Assembly: GCA_032622095.1 (NCBI GenBank)
Contig: CP136063.1
Span: forward strand, 277,445,426-277,509,425
Reading direction: 5' to 3'
DNA from: Siphonodentalium dalli
Lineage: Eukaryota; Mollusca; Scaphopoda; Gadilida; Siphonodentaliidae
DNA: 64,000 bases
Below the pieces are notes generated by a model, which worked only from the letters and a program-made list of their open reading frames with translations, ran no database searches and was not told the DNA's origin. This document shows positions 21,041-31,831 of the stretch, piece after piece. Made by a program: the position numbers and the translations under genes. Every line of letters begins with the position of its first letter. Positions within the stretch are counted from its first letter, which is position 1.

Positions 21041-21566
21041 ATCAAGCCTGAGTTTAGTTCCCAGAGGTTGAATTTAGTGACGCTATCCTGCATACCGGGC
21101 TAGCATAAATAAATTCACCCTCTGGGATCTCATTCTGCTTAGGCCTCATCTTCTCTGGAAAATTTCTTTATTATCAAATTTATATAGAAACTTCTTCACA
21201 TAGATTCTATTTCTTTTTTAGTTTAGTTTTTTCTATGTCCCCAAATTGGCAGACGACACATTACATATTTAAGGTTAACCCTTTGAGTGCCAGGGGCCGA
21301 TCTCATCGGCCCTAAACCTACAAAATAGGTCTGTTAAAGAATATAAATTATTAAAATTGTATAAAATTGTAAAAAAAAAAAAAAAAAAAAAAATGTTAGG
21401 CCAATGCATTCTCTTATATATGCGAGGCGACCTATGGTCGACTCGCATATATAAGAGAATGCATTGACACAGGGTATATGGGTTGATACAAAAATCGGAC
21501 CTGGCACTCAAAGGGTTAAGGTTCCCTCATTCTGCAAATGACAGGCACACTAAACTCAGGCTTGTG
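21041..21566. mobile_element. family G MITE, copy 6, interrupted by family B
   Basis: First hairpin near 21055-21145, then G spacer to GGCAGACGACACATTACATA, then the B element at 21275-21519. G-like CTCATTCTGCAAATGACAGGCA follows and ends near AGGCTTG. Confidence 0.75.
21275..21519 (+). mobile_element. family B MITE, copy 1 (TTAA, single hairpin)
   Basis: TTAACCCTTTGAGTGCC to GGCACTCAAAGGGTTAA. Left arm holds CCGATCTCATCGGCCC, right arm GTTGATACAAAAATCGG. The interior has one A-type hairpin (CCAATGCATTCTC, apex GGCGACCTATGGTCGAC) followed by CACAGGG. Confidence 0.92.
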
Positions 21567-21698
21567 CTCAATGGTCAGGCCTTAAAAATTGGAGTTTCTT
21601 TCAAATCTCGAATTCTCCAAGGTGGTGTGAAATTGCTACCCAAATCCTTGGTGATGATTTTCTCAAAACCATTTTGTGGATCCCAAATTTGGTGTATA

Positions 21699-22060
21699 TT
21701 AACCCTTTGAGTGCCAGGGGCCGATCTCATCGGCCCTAAACCTACAAAATAAGTCTGTTAAAGAATATAAGAATAAATTATTAAAATTGTATAAAATTGC
21801 CAATGCATTCTCTTATATATGCGAGGCGACCTATGGTCGACTCGCATATATAAGAGAATGCATTGGCACAGGGTATATGGGTTGATACAAAAATCGGACC
21901 TGGCACTCAAAGGGTTAAGGTTCCCTCATTCTGCAAATGACAGGCACACTAAACTCAGGCTTGTGCTCAATGGTCAGGCCTTAAAAATTCTCCAAGGTTG
22001 TGTGAAATTGCTACCCAAATCCTTGGTGATGATTTTCTCAAAATTTGGTGTATATTAAAG
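21699..22060 (+). repeat. second unit of a tandem duplication carrying family B copy 2 (21699-21918)
   Basis: 21275-21698 and 21699-22060 repeat the same order: B element, GGTTCCCTCATTCTGC, ACTAAACTCAGGCTTGTG, CTCCAAGG, CTACCCAAATCCTTGGTG, then GGTGTATATTAA. Small deletions shorten the second unit. The B copy at 21699-21918 was therefore duplicated with its flank and did not transpose here independently. Confidence 0.92.
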
Positions 22061-22511
22061 ACTATAGAAATACGTTAATCATGCAATCAAATAATTTCAG
22101 GATTCAAATTTCCTGTAGATAAATGCAGTCAATAGTCTATGATCTTGCACATCTTGTAGTTTCCAAGCCGATTTATGCTACCAAACTAACTATTCTTCTG
22201 ACCTTGCTGCTGGAATATCTAACTAATAATTCTTTGCTGTTAGTAGAAGCTGATAGAGGTATAAGTCGAGGGACGTATTATCTTAATTCCAAGTCTCTTG
22301 TTATTGGGATTTCTTGTTATACTTCAAAGGGACATTAGGCCTTCCCATTGGGCAGACATGCAGGAATAATAAATAAAAAAAGTCTGTAAAACCGTCATCA
22401 GCAAGACGACATGGAGAATTTATAGATAAAATTTTGTCTCATATTTAATATTGAGAACTCTTTACAGAACAATTTTCATTCTCTGAACTTTTCTAATGTG
22501 TATCTTCAGGT

Positions 22512-23023
22512 TTAACACTTTCAGTACTAAATGGATTCTCACATTCAGTTATAAAAGTATACATTTATATAATTGTCTAGAGAGATGCTCAGGTAATAAA
22601 ATCAGACATAGGTCATTTGTTGGAACTTATTATCTTGACATTTGGAGAAGGAGTTCCCCAGCGGGTGAATTTAGTGACGCTATCCAAATTTACCCTCTGA
22701 GGACCTCATTCTGCTTAGGCCTCATCTTCTGGGAAGTGTCAATAATCCCAAATTAACATTGTTTTTAGTTACTTTTTCCCTTCTGTTGAGTTTCTATATC
22801 TCCTAATTTGCAGAAGATAAATTGCATAATCGAGGTGACTAATGGGTGAACAATACCAACTTCAACTGGGGAACTTCAATCTGATCCTAGGTCTCCCATA
22901 GCAGTTGCCTGAACTTATTATCTGAACAGTTCCTAATGGAAATACTCGTCAATGAGTAATTAGTATAGAAAGGGTTAATAAGGTAACTACTCGTCAATGA
23001 GTAATTAGTGTAGAAAGGGCTAA
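22512..23023 (+). mobile_element. family D MITE, copy 2, interrupted by G fragment
   Basis: TTAACACTTTCAGTACTAAATGG at the left and AGTATAGAAAGGGTTAA ending 22978, with a second copy of the end (ACTCGTCAATGAGTAATTAG ... AAAGGGCTAA) to 23023. A G fragment (hairpin arm plus spacer, 22650-22906) sits between TTTGGAGAAG and CCTGAACTTATTATCTG. From 23024 to 23984 no gene or repeat is supported; a 101-codon minus frame at 22887-23192 overlaps D/G sequence. Confidence 0.75.
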
Positions 23024-23984
23024 ATCTGATTGTGCACTTAGCAACTTTGTGTATTCCCCCAACTAATTCACTCTGATTGAAAACTGTTGAACCAGAAGTA
23101 TCTCCACGACGACCATTTGTTTGACATTGCATTTCTGTGGGACTTAGTCTGAAGTCCTGAATTCCTCTGAGGTTCAGTGCTGTTTCATCCATAGTTCGAT
23201 CAGAATTTTTATATGACTATTATCACGTCATGGCTCTGTATTTCCAGAGGGCCGAATTCCCTAGACATAACTGTATTTGTGAGACATGTATTTAGAATTA
23301 TACATGTATTAACCCTACACATTTCATATTGGCTATATCAATCTCCAGAAGGCTATATTCCGTACACTTACTTCAGGGTTTCTGCCAGGGTTAAAATGCA
23401 GGGTCCGTAGAACCTAGGATAGCTTTTGACCCGTCATATGCAAATTTTGAAATTCCATGTAAAAAAAAAACCTATTTCCTTGCAAGAGAGAACAGTGCTG
23501 GGTGGTGTATTGGACTATACAATGGCTGCCATGTGAAAAAATCCCCCATATTTCCTTGCACCAAAGAATAGTGTTGGGCAATTGTATTTGGCTATAAAAT
23601 TACTGCCATAATTTTAAATACATGGTTACATGCTATTTCCATAAATCTTAAGAACTTTCACTGAATTTATCATCTATGAATGGAAGACAACCCTGATCAT
23701 GATATATATGTCATAGTAATATCAGATCAATCAAATCCTGAATAAGGAATTACTATTTATGAAATTGTAGACGGGACTATTTTAATCAAAGTTAATATTC
23801 ATGGCGCGCGATTATACATTCTCATTTAAATTCATAATTTTCTGACAGATGTATATGGATTAACAGATGATTGATTTATCGTACAGTATACGATAGCTAA
23901 AAAATATCTCAAATTCACGTTCAACCCTGTCTGCGCACATGCCACAAGTTTTCCCCGCCACCTTTCGGCTGACTTGCCAAAATC

Positions 23985-24426
23985 CAGGCCTGCAAATAGC
24001 GTGTCTGTCATTTGCAGAATGAGGTCCCCAGAGGGTGAATTTAGTGATGCTACCCCGCATAGCGGGCTAGCATCACTAAATTCACCCTCTGGGGACCTCA
24101 TTCTGCTAAGGCCCTCAACTGCTATGGCAGACCTACGATCAGATTAAGTTCCCCAGTTGAAGTTGGTGATGTTCACCCATTGGGCACCTCAATTATGAAT
24201 TTTATCTTCTGCAAATTAGGGGATATAGAAACTTCCTAGAAGGGAAATGTAACTAAAAACAGTGTTAATTTAATACTATATACTTCCCAGAAGATGAGGC
24301 CTAAGCAGAATGAGGTCTCCAGAGGGTGAATTTGGTGATGCTAGCCCGCTGTGCGGGATAGCGTCACTAAATTCACCCTCTGGTGACCTCATTCTGCAAA
24401 TGACAGACACACTATTTGCAGACTTG
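23985..24426 (+). mobile_element. family G (hAT-like) MITE, copy 8, complete, 8-bp target duplication
   Basis: Inverted ends CAGGCCTGCAAATAG and CTATTTGCAGACTTG. Exact 8-bp direct repeats CCAAAATC flank it (23977-23984 and 24427-24434). Two hairpins in opposite orientation and a spacer of about 200 bp. No transposase. Confidence 0.95.
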
Positions 24427-24783
24427 CCAAAATCATACTTTTGATACGGAAAGTTAAGTTTGTATTTGCCGTCGTAGCTGGACTCTGGATATTTGTTTAG
24501 TTATCGTTTGCTTTATTTTAATGATGACTCTTTGAATTTGTTTTAGATGTAATTTAAATAGTCAACGGTAAAACCGTAAAACACAGATGTCCGCTTTCCA
24601 ATGATATATTGCAGTTTATGGGGAATTGGTAACTGGTGATTGGAAATCAAATACACAACCGGACCTGTACAAAACAACTCTTTTTATATCGATTCATGTT
24701 CCCTTCATTTTTTGGGCACCAAATCAAGGTCAGTTTTATGCCCAACTGGCCTAGTGGAAACCCTGCTTTATATTTACATTTAC

Positions 24784-25035
24784 ATTTATGATATCACATA
24801 TTAACCCTAAACATTTATTATGATATCACATATTAACCCTAAACATTTATTATGATATCACATATTAACTCTAAACATTTATTATGATATCACATATTAA
24901 CTCTAAACATTTATTATGATATCACATATTAACCCTAAACATTTATTATGATATCACATATTAACCCTAAACATTTATTATGATATCACATATTAACCCT
25001 AAACATTTATTATGATATCACATATCAACCCTACA
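24784..25035. repeat. 32-bp tandem repeat, about eight units
   Basis: AACCCTAAAC (or AACTCTAAAC) recurs at 24803, 24835, 24867, 24899, 24931, 24963, 24995 and 25027, an exact 32-bp period, with TTATTATGATATCACATATT between. A two-copy duplication of GATTTTGTTGATTTCTGGAG follows at about 25047-25125. Confidence 0.95.
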
Positions 25036-25824
25036 TGTTTCAAATTGGATTTTGTTGATTTCTGGAGCCCATAATTTCCCAGATATACATGGGATTTTGT
25101 TGATTTCTAGAGCCCATAATTCCCTTAGCTTACACATACAGCCTTTAGGTTCTCAGACTGTAGACATGCATTCACAATGGTATTACTTATTTACCATGTA
25201 AACATATAGACTATTGAGCCTGGCTTCATACATGAATTGGCTTGCTTCTATATCTGATACAAGCCATTTACCTCTACACTAGTACCTGTGTTTGCCTGTA
25301 GCTAAGATAATCTGTTGTTAAGATATCTTAACTTTTTATGCAACATGTTTTAACTATTAAGAAGAGATCAATGGAGGAAACATGCAACACATAGAGCCAT
25401 ATTTAGCCTCACTATGAATAATAGATTTGTGGTAATGCCAACTATGTGATAGGTATCAGGATTGAGAGCGCTATAGTTTGTTGGCAGTGATACCTATCAC
25501 CACTGATCACCGCTGACAACTCTATCGTTTTATCATTTTTGATTGACGAGTTTCCTCACTGATATATCTGGTCATTAAGGATTACTGGTTAAGTAAATAT
25601 CCAATTGTTTACTTGGTTTCCCCGAGATGAGTAAACAGACTTTTAAAGAGCACTAATTTGCTGGGAGTTGATAAAGGGCAGAGTCAACTTTGCTGTTTTA
25701 TCTAACTAGGGGATTGCCCATTAAAAATGTCGGGTTTATAAACACTCTCTATTACTTTCTTGTGTGCGCTGGCAATTCTAATTTCTATTTTAAATGGCCC
25801 TGTTTCGGTTTTTGTTGTGACTGG
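25036..25824. other. no gene recognised
   Basis: Apart from the short duplication at its start, nothing supportable. A 60-codon frame at 25690 runs into G sequence. Confidence 0.45.
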
Positions 25825-25975
25825 TATCTGCAAATTAGGGGATATAGAAACTCAACAGAAGGTAATAAGTAACTAAAAACAATGTTAATTTGAGACTATA
25901 GATACCTCTCAAAAGATGAGGCCTAAGCAGAATGAGGTCCCTAGATGTTAGACACACTACATTCAGGTTTGTCTA
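25825..25975 (+). mobile_element. family G fragment (spacer and right edge)
   Basis: CTGCAAATTAGGGGATATAG, ACTAAAAACAATGTTAATTT and GATGAGGCCTAAGCAGAATG, as in the spacer of complete G copies, then GACACACTACATTCAGG. The hairpins are deleted. Confidence 0.75.
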
Positions 25976-26029
25976 TAATTGAGAACGCTAATAATTGTAA
26001 CTGTATGTATTAGTCCTGTTTGGCCCGGG

Positions 26030-26230
26030 CATATGGCTTTCCTAATAACTTGAGTTCCGGCGAAAAATACAGATCATGTTCAAATTTAGGTTCGGTCTGC
26101 CCATTTTTTCTGCAGTTATGTTCCTTGTCGACATATAATTTGAGAGTCTGGGCCCAGTTCGAATCTGGGCTACATCAAATTAATTTTGCATGACGACTTA
26201 TAGTTTGAGAAAACATTGATTAATTTTGCG
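26030..26230 (+). repeat. family H remnant
   Basis: AAAAATACAGATCATGTTC, GGTTCGGTCTGCCC and GTTATGTTCCTTGTCGACAT match H modules but are strongly decayed. Nothing else supportable up to 26666. Confidence 0.6.
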
Positions 26231-26670
26231 TCTGTCATTGCGTGATTCAGAAATAGTTAGCATAGACAGTTGGAAGGACAGTTTGGCTCAATGGTTGTTC
26301 TCAGATGGGCCAGAATATTTCATTTCCACAAAAAACACAGGTAAAATAAAGCCACCATATTTAAATTGTGGGAAATAGCCTTAAATTTCAGAATATAGGG
26401 TCCTCAAAATTGTCGCAAAATGACCTTGAATTTCAGTAGGCCTTCATATGAGAACCATTTATAGTACCAAAAGTATCTTGCATGTGGTGTCATAAATTGT
26501 CAGATAATTTACATCAAAGATATCATCTACCGGTATAATAGATAAAAAAAATTCATGAATTCTGGAAAGCTAGCTTCAGCAACCAACAATACCACTCACT
26601 GAAAGTAACTTCATACTCCATTTGGGAGAATTAAGACTAACCTAATTTATCTTTGTTGAGCCAACACAAT

Positions 26671-26786
26671 TGTGACCCGCCATATCAAATCCAGTCGTAA
26701 GTCGGGATATTTTTTACCCTGTGCCAATGCATTCTCTTATATATGCGAGTCGACCATAGGACTGGATTTGATATGGCGGGTCACAA
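26671..26786. mobile_element. family E MITE, copy 2, deleted
   Basis: Ends TGTGACCCGCCATATCAAAT and complement. Inside, only the left half of a hairpin (CCCTGTGCCAATGC to CGACCATAGG) remains, joined directly to the right end at ACTGGATTTG. Confidence 0.9.
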
Positions 26787-27057
26787 TTGTCTTTCCTTTC
26801 CCATTTACCCATTCAGAAAAAAGTACATGTAAACCCCCATACTAAAATAATACCCTGCCTTCTATCCTTTAGATACAGCATTGAATACAAAGATTCATCA
26901 TGTTGCGTACTACCTTAAATAAAATTTGAACTGTATCCCATTGTATACAATGTATTAATATATAGATATTTGTTTCAGAGTCTAAAGCTCAATGATTTTA
27001 TTTTGATTATTATATGATATCATAGTTCATCAGGTGAATTTAATTTTACTAGCAGAT

Positions 27058-27740
27058 ACAGTAATGCCCTAAGTAATTGACTCTTTAACCACAGCAGAAT
27101 TATGGGTAACTTTTCAGGATTTAGTCGGAAATATGGCTTGTTGCCATTCATCTAAATCCTGAAAAGTTACCCATAATTCTGCTGTTGTTAAAGAGTCGAT
27201 TACTTAGGGCATTACTGTACGTGTACAATTCTTATCACATGACATACTTTCAGTCCTCAAAATATATTTTTGGACATTTGCAGAATGAGGTCCCCAGAGG
27301 GTGAATTTAGTGACGCAACTCCACACAGAGGGCTAGCATCACCAAATTCACCCTCGAAACTTCTTTTTCTTTTTTAGTTTATCTATATCCCCAAATTTGC
27401 AAACGACACAATACATAATTGAGGTGCCAAATGGGTACACATCCCCATCTTCACCATCTGGGAACTTAAATCTGAGTCTAGGTTTCCCACAGCTGATGAG
27501 GCTATGCAGAATGAGGTTCCCAGATGTTGAATTTAGTGGTTCTAGTTCGCTGTGCGGGGTAGCATCACTAAATTCACCCTCTGGGGACCTCATTCTGCAA
27601 ATGAGCAGCATCATATTTTGAGGCCTCATTCTATGAGTGGATGAAAACTTTTAGAACCCAGTGTTCGCGCTGTCGGTAGCCAAATTAGCCAATGGCTAAT
27701 CTTTTTCGAATTTGGCTAATAAAAATTTCATTTGGCTAAA
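27058..27740. repeat. composite F+G segment, inverted duplicate of 15953-16651
   Basis: Order on the plus strand: F copy 3 (27058-27221, with inner-arm deletion), a short link (ACGTGTACAATTCTTATCAC), G copy 9 (27270-27610), then GAGGCCTCATTCTATGAGTG and the AAATTAGCCAATGGC block. All match the reverse complement of the 16-kb segment. Confidence 0.88.
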
Positions 27741-28249
27741 CTTTTGGCTAAACTTTTTTTGACCCCAAATAGAGACTGGAAGCATGAATTTTTGGCAAGT
27801 GGGTTTTTAATTCTGTGATGTGAACGATCTAGTCGGAAAACATCGTATACGTAAGTGGGAATATATCGCCGACTGTACAAAGGGAAACCCGATCGCAGAC
27901 AGTACAAAGGGAAACCCGTAACTCTGCACGAAACAGCAAAAGGTCATATCATTATTTTGCATTTAATCCGCTAATCCCCCATTGTCTGTCTGGTCACTCA
28001 CGGGGCTCCTGCACGATTCATGTTTATGATGACATTGTATTTATGACGGCCAAGGTTTATGAGCACCAAGTGTAAGACAATAGCTTAATCAGCCAAATGT
28101 GAATCACGACAGATATTTTGTGGCTATTTTTCGTCAATACCGATACATTCAAAATAATATGCATGCGTTTATGACAGATTGTAATTTGATAATGGCGTAA
28201 CAATATTAAGTTATTAGTTTCCAGATGTCACTTAGATATTTTCGCAAGG
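27741..28249. other. no gene recognised
   Basis: Contains a short direct duplication (ACAAAGGGAAACCCG-like, near 27878-27920). Otherwise nothing supportable. Confidence 0.45.
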
Positions 28250-28480
28250 ATAATTAATATTTAATGATTTAAAAGAAGAAAGTGGGGAAATGTCCGTATA
28301 CCGATATGGATGGCCCTCGGCATGGGTATTGTTGTTAAAATAGTCACATCCGTTATAACCACCATATACAGAAAGAATATTAAAATATTGATATATTTTG
28401 TTCTTATACCAATCATAAATATCGCATAAATAGCATGTTATTATCAAGATCGAATGCCTTGTTGGTAAACAAAAGACATG
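28250..28480. mobile_element. family L MITE, diverged partial copy
   Basis: Blocks parallel to 6530-6710: GTTGTTAAAATAGTCACATC, ACAGAAAGAATATTAAAATA, TTGTTCTTATACCAATC, then AAACAAAAG. The 14-bp ends of copy 1 are not recognisable here. Confidence 0.55.
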
Positions 28481-28796
28481 TTATGTTACTGTACAGTACA
28501 TAAAGAGTGTGCAATAAGCAAAACACTCAACACCGGGGATATCCCATTGGGTGAACTTTGGTTAAAGCTATACCATGTCGTTTACAACATACCGTTATAG
28601 TGCTTGCTAATCATCGCCACTCAATATTTCGGTGTTGAATGGGTCACTCGCACAAGTATGTTTTGTGGATAATATCGTAATCATACTATCCTTATCTCAA
28701 TCATACTATCATTATACTATACTGTTGGGGAAATGTTCATATTTTGGAAACTTTTATTTCTAAATTATAACCTACAACCGAGAACATTCCGTGCCT

Positions 28797-28975
28797 TTCA
28801 AGTCTGAGTTTAGTGTGCCTGTTATTTTCAGAATGAGGTCCCCAGAGGGTGAATTTAGTGACGCTATCTCGAACAGCGGGCTAGCATCACCAAATTTAAT
28901 GCTTGGGACCTCATTCTGAATAGACATAGACATAGTCTCAAATTGAAGTTACCAAATGGTAAATGTTGTGATGTT
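28797..28975 (+). mobile_element. family G fragment, left hairpin
   Basis: GTGTGCCTGTTATTTTCAG, GAATGAGGTCCCCAGAGGG, GCTATCTCGAACAGCGGGCT, then CTCATTCTGAATAGAC. The right hairpin is missing. Confidence 0.8.
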
Positions 28976-29006
28976 GTGATGTGATTAACTGATGTTTCTA
29001 AAGATT

Positions 29007-29641
29007 TTATACCCCCACTTTCGAAGAAAATGGGGGGTATACTGGATTGACTGCGTCTGTCCATCCGTCACGCTTTCTCCCTCCGTCAGTCCATCCATCC
29101 CGGGCCTGAATTCACTTCCCCCTCGTTTTCGCACTGAATAGACTACGACCAACATGACTGTGTCCATCCGTCCGTCCGACCTCATAACTCGAACAACTAT
29201 AAACCAATTTCAATAATATTTTGTATGCAATCTCCTTAGGACTGCCTCTCCGCATGATGCTAATTGACTTTGAAAATTCTGTCCGACTTAATAACTTTAA
29301 CAAATATGAACCGATTTTGATAATTTTTGGTATACATGCTTCTCACAATACCCTCTATACATGATGCGGCTAGGGATTGGCTCAGACTGTTTTTCGTAAT
29401 ATTACACTTCATTTTCCACTTATTTTGACTTAGAAAATTCTGTCCGACTTAATAACTTTAACAAATATGAACCAATTTGAATAATTTTTTCTGTACAAGC
29501 TTCTTGTGACACCATATTGATATTATTAGTCAAAATTTTTCTTTAAAGTTAAAAATCTTTTTTGTTGGGTTTACGATAATGCGGGTTGAATTTGCCACGG
29601 TGGGGATATGCTAGCACTCGAGTGCACACCTCTTGTTCTTT
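29007..29641 (+). repeat. family H-related element with CCCCC/GGGGG head hairpin
   Basis: Head ATACCCCCAC ... TGGGGGGTAT forms a stem, followed by CGTCTGTCCATCCG, repeated AACAAATATGAACC/AATAATTTT modules (three), and a tail ending CACCTCTTGTT. The structure parallels 42589-42985 and 48490-49110. Confidence 0.75.
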
Positions 29642-29798
29642 GTGTATTACATTTACCTTCCTGCATGTGACTAATGTATTTACATTATGTGAATTATACA
29701 AATTCTAATTTAATTACATGTGTGTCCAACTTTTGTCAGTCGGCCAAAAATGAAAAATAATAAAAAATAAAATGAAACACTCAATGTCACTCATCAAA

Positions 29799-30281
29799 AT
29801 GGTAACTCAATGTTAAAGCCTATGTTACCATGGTAACTCAATGTTAAAGCCTATGTTACAGCAGTTAAATGGTAGCTCAATGTTAAAGCCTATGTTGACA
29901 GCAGTTAAATGGTAACTCAATGTTAAAGCCTATGTTGACAGCAGCTCAATGTTAAAGCCTATGTTTACAGCAGTTAAATGGTAACTCAATGTTAAAGCCT
30001 ATGTTATAGCAGTTAAATGGTAACTCAATGTTAAAGCCTATGTTGACAGCGGCTCAATGTTAAAGCCTATGTTGACAGCAGCTCAATGTTAAAGCCTATG
30101 TTGACAGCAGCTCAATGTTAAAGCCTATGTTGACAGCAGTTAAATGGTAACTCAATGTTAAAGCCTATGTTGACAGTAGCTCAATGTTAAAGCCTATGTT
30201 GACAGCAGCTCAATGTTAAAGCCTATGTTTACAGCAGTTAAATGGTAACTCAATGTTAAAGCCTATGTTGACAGCAGTTGG
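29799..30281. repeat. tandem array of 29- and 40-bp units
   Basis: Fourteen occurrences of CTCAATGTTAAAGCCTATG. Units are either 29 bp (ending TTGACAGCAG) or 40 bp (with an extra TTAAATGGTAA), in an irregular order. Not a CRISPR: the intervening sequence is itself repeated. Confidence 0.95.
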
Positions 30282-30519
30282 AAATTTCAATATATGTTGA
30301 GATTGTTGTAATGTTTAATTTTCCAACCAATATTTACTGTAAATTATTCTGTCAGCTTTAGGTTGAAATATTCAGTTTGAAAATATAATTTATTTTTATA
30401 TATATTTTATTGCAAATCAAGGATTAAACATAATTAAATTTTTTGTAAAACAAATAGATATAACAATAGGTACCTTATGGCTGCTTTAGTGGTGCTGTCT
30501 ATTACAGTATATCCAATTC

Positions 30520-30782
30520 TTAACCCTTTCATGACTGGAGCTGTGCTGGTGCAACATTGAAGATCATGTGCCAGAGCATTTTCTTAATATGCGAGTCTGC
30601 CATAGGAAGCCTCGCATATATAGGAGAATGCACTGGCTTACAAGGTCAAGGTATTTAAATGTTAGGTCAATGCATTCTCTTATATTTACGAGGCTCCCTA
30701 TGAGAGACTCGCATATATAAGAGAATGCATTGACATAGGGTTTTCACAAAAGTTCAGGAAGATCCAGTCTTGGAAGGGTCTC
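30520..30782 (+). mobile_element. family C MITE, copy 4
   Basis: TTAACCCTTTCATGACTGGAG, GCTGGTGCAACATTGAAG, two class-2 hairpins (apices GAGTCTGCCATAGGAAGCCTC and GAGGCTCCCTATGAGAGACTC) around a short GGTCAAGG spacer, then TTCACAAAAGTTCAGGAAG. The right TTAA end is degraded (GGAAGGGTCT). Confidence 0.85.
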
Positions 30783-30855
30783 ATATTTTTCAGCCATGTT
30801 AAAACTCCCAGTAGCTAATTAAGTACTGAACCAGTTCCGTCTATTTCATTTTCAG

Positions 30856-30977
30856 ATAGGGGACCTTTCAAAGCAAAAGGACAGAGCAGAGAAACGCGGG
30901 GAGCACGAGAGGTTAGAGATAACAGAAATACTCGTACTGACCTCCCCATAGATCAAGTAGAGGCTGAGGAAGTAAAG
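30856..30977 (+). CDS. putative coding exon 3 of the same gene
   Basis: Acceptor TTTTCAG at 30849-30855; donor AAG|GTAGCC at 30978 (a weaker alternative, GAA|GTAAAG, lies six bases earlier and would also keep phase 0). With the G from the previous exon it reads D-RGPFKAKGQSRETRGAREVR-DNRNTRTDLPIDQVEAEEVK, 40 full codons without a stop, ending in phase 0. The first half is strongly basic (R/K/G), the second acidic. No family recognised. Upstream, a family C element ends about 75 bp before the acceptor. The phase fit on both sides is the main support. Confidence 0.6.
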
Positions 30978-31019
30978 GTAGCCGCTTCACTAACACTATC
31001 ATTCCCGCATAGAACTGTC

Positions 31020-31270
31020 GTGCTCATATCAGCCCTGTTCATTAGCACAAATTTGGCACAAAAATTGCCCAGGCCAGAATTTTGCCTTGGTTAAAAATTG
31101 CTCACATTTGGCAGAAATTTTGCCTTGGCTGAAGATTGCTCAGTCCCGAAATTTTACCTTGGCTAAATATTGCTCATGGCAGAAATTTTGCCTTGGCTGA
31201 AGATTGCCCAGTCCCGAAATTTTACCTTGGCTAAATATTGCTCATGGCAGAAATTTTGCCTTTACTAAAA
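31020..31270. repeat. degenerate tandem repeat (TTTTGCCTTGGCT)
   Basis: Alternating AATTTTGCCTTGGCTGAAG and AATTTTACCTTGGCTAAAT with GATTGCTCAG/ATTGCTCATGG links, about five to six units. From 31271 to 31605 nothing else was recognised. Confidence 0.85.
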
Positions 31271-31605
31271 AAACCTACAAGATTCACATAGTGCTTTACT
31301 CTACACATACAAAATTCAGATTAAAATAGGAAATTGTGGCTTATTATCATGACAAACTAGTTTAGGTCTGGTTTTAAATTGCCAATTTTCATGATAGCCA
31401 AGTTGCTAGATATTCAACAATCCATTTATGTTCTTTAGAATTTGTATTCAAATTCAATACCCTCTGCAATTTGGATAAATTTTCTGCAAAATATTGGTAG
31501 CTTCTGAAACTTGTTAAAAATGGCCAATGTCATCTCTTTTTTTGCCAAAAGTTGATGCTAATTAACAGGACTGTCCACTCTCTCCACCATTGATCTGCCA
31601 TTAAT

Positions 31606-31831
31606 TTAACCCTTTCTATACTAAATGGACTCTCCCATTCAATTTTAAAAGTATACATAGGAATGGTCTATTATTCATTTTAAGGGGTTATCAGAATAAA
31701 TTAGCAGACGACAGTATAATGAAAAGATAATTCAAGTGCAGAAGAATGCATATTCATTGGTGGAAAATGTTCACATAATAAGTTCCACAATCGAAAACGA
31801 AATAACATAAAAGTCTGTAAAACAACTGTCA
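31606..31831 (+). mobile_element. family D MITE, copy 3, left part
   Basis: TTAACCCTTTCTATACTAAATGG, CTCCCATTCAATTTTAAAAG, GGAATGGTCTATTATTC, then GTTCACATAATAAGTTCCAC. The right terminus is not present before the B element begins. Confidence 0.75.

Noticed and set aside
21041-22060. Independent transposition of two adjacent B elements
   Set aside because: Both share the same flanks over hundreds of bases, so the second arose by tandem duplication.
24784-25035. AACCCTAAAC blocks resembling a plant-type telomere repeat
   Set aside because: The period is 32 bp and most of the unit is unrelated; it is an ordinary tandem repeat.
29799-30281. CRISPR-like regular spacing of repeats
   Set aside because: The 'spacers' are themselves repeated and the context is animal intronic DNA.
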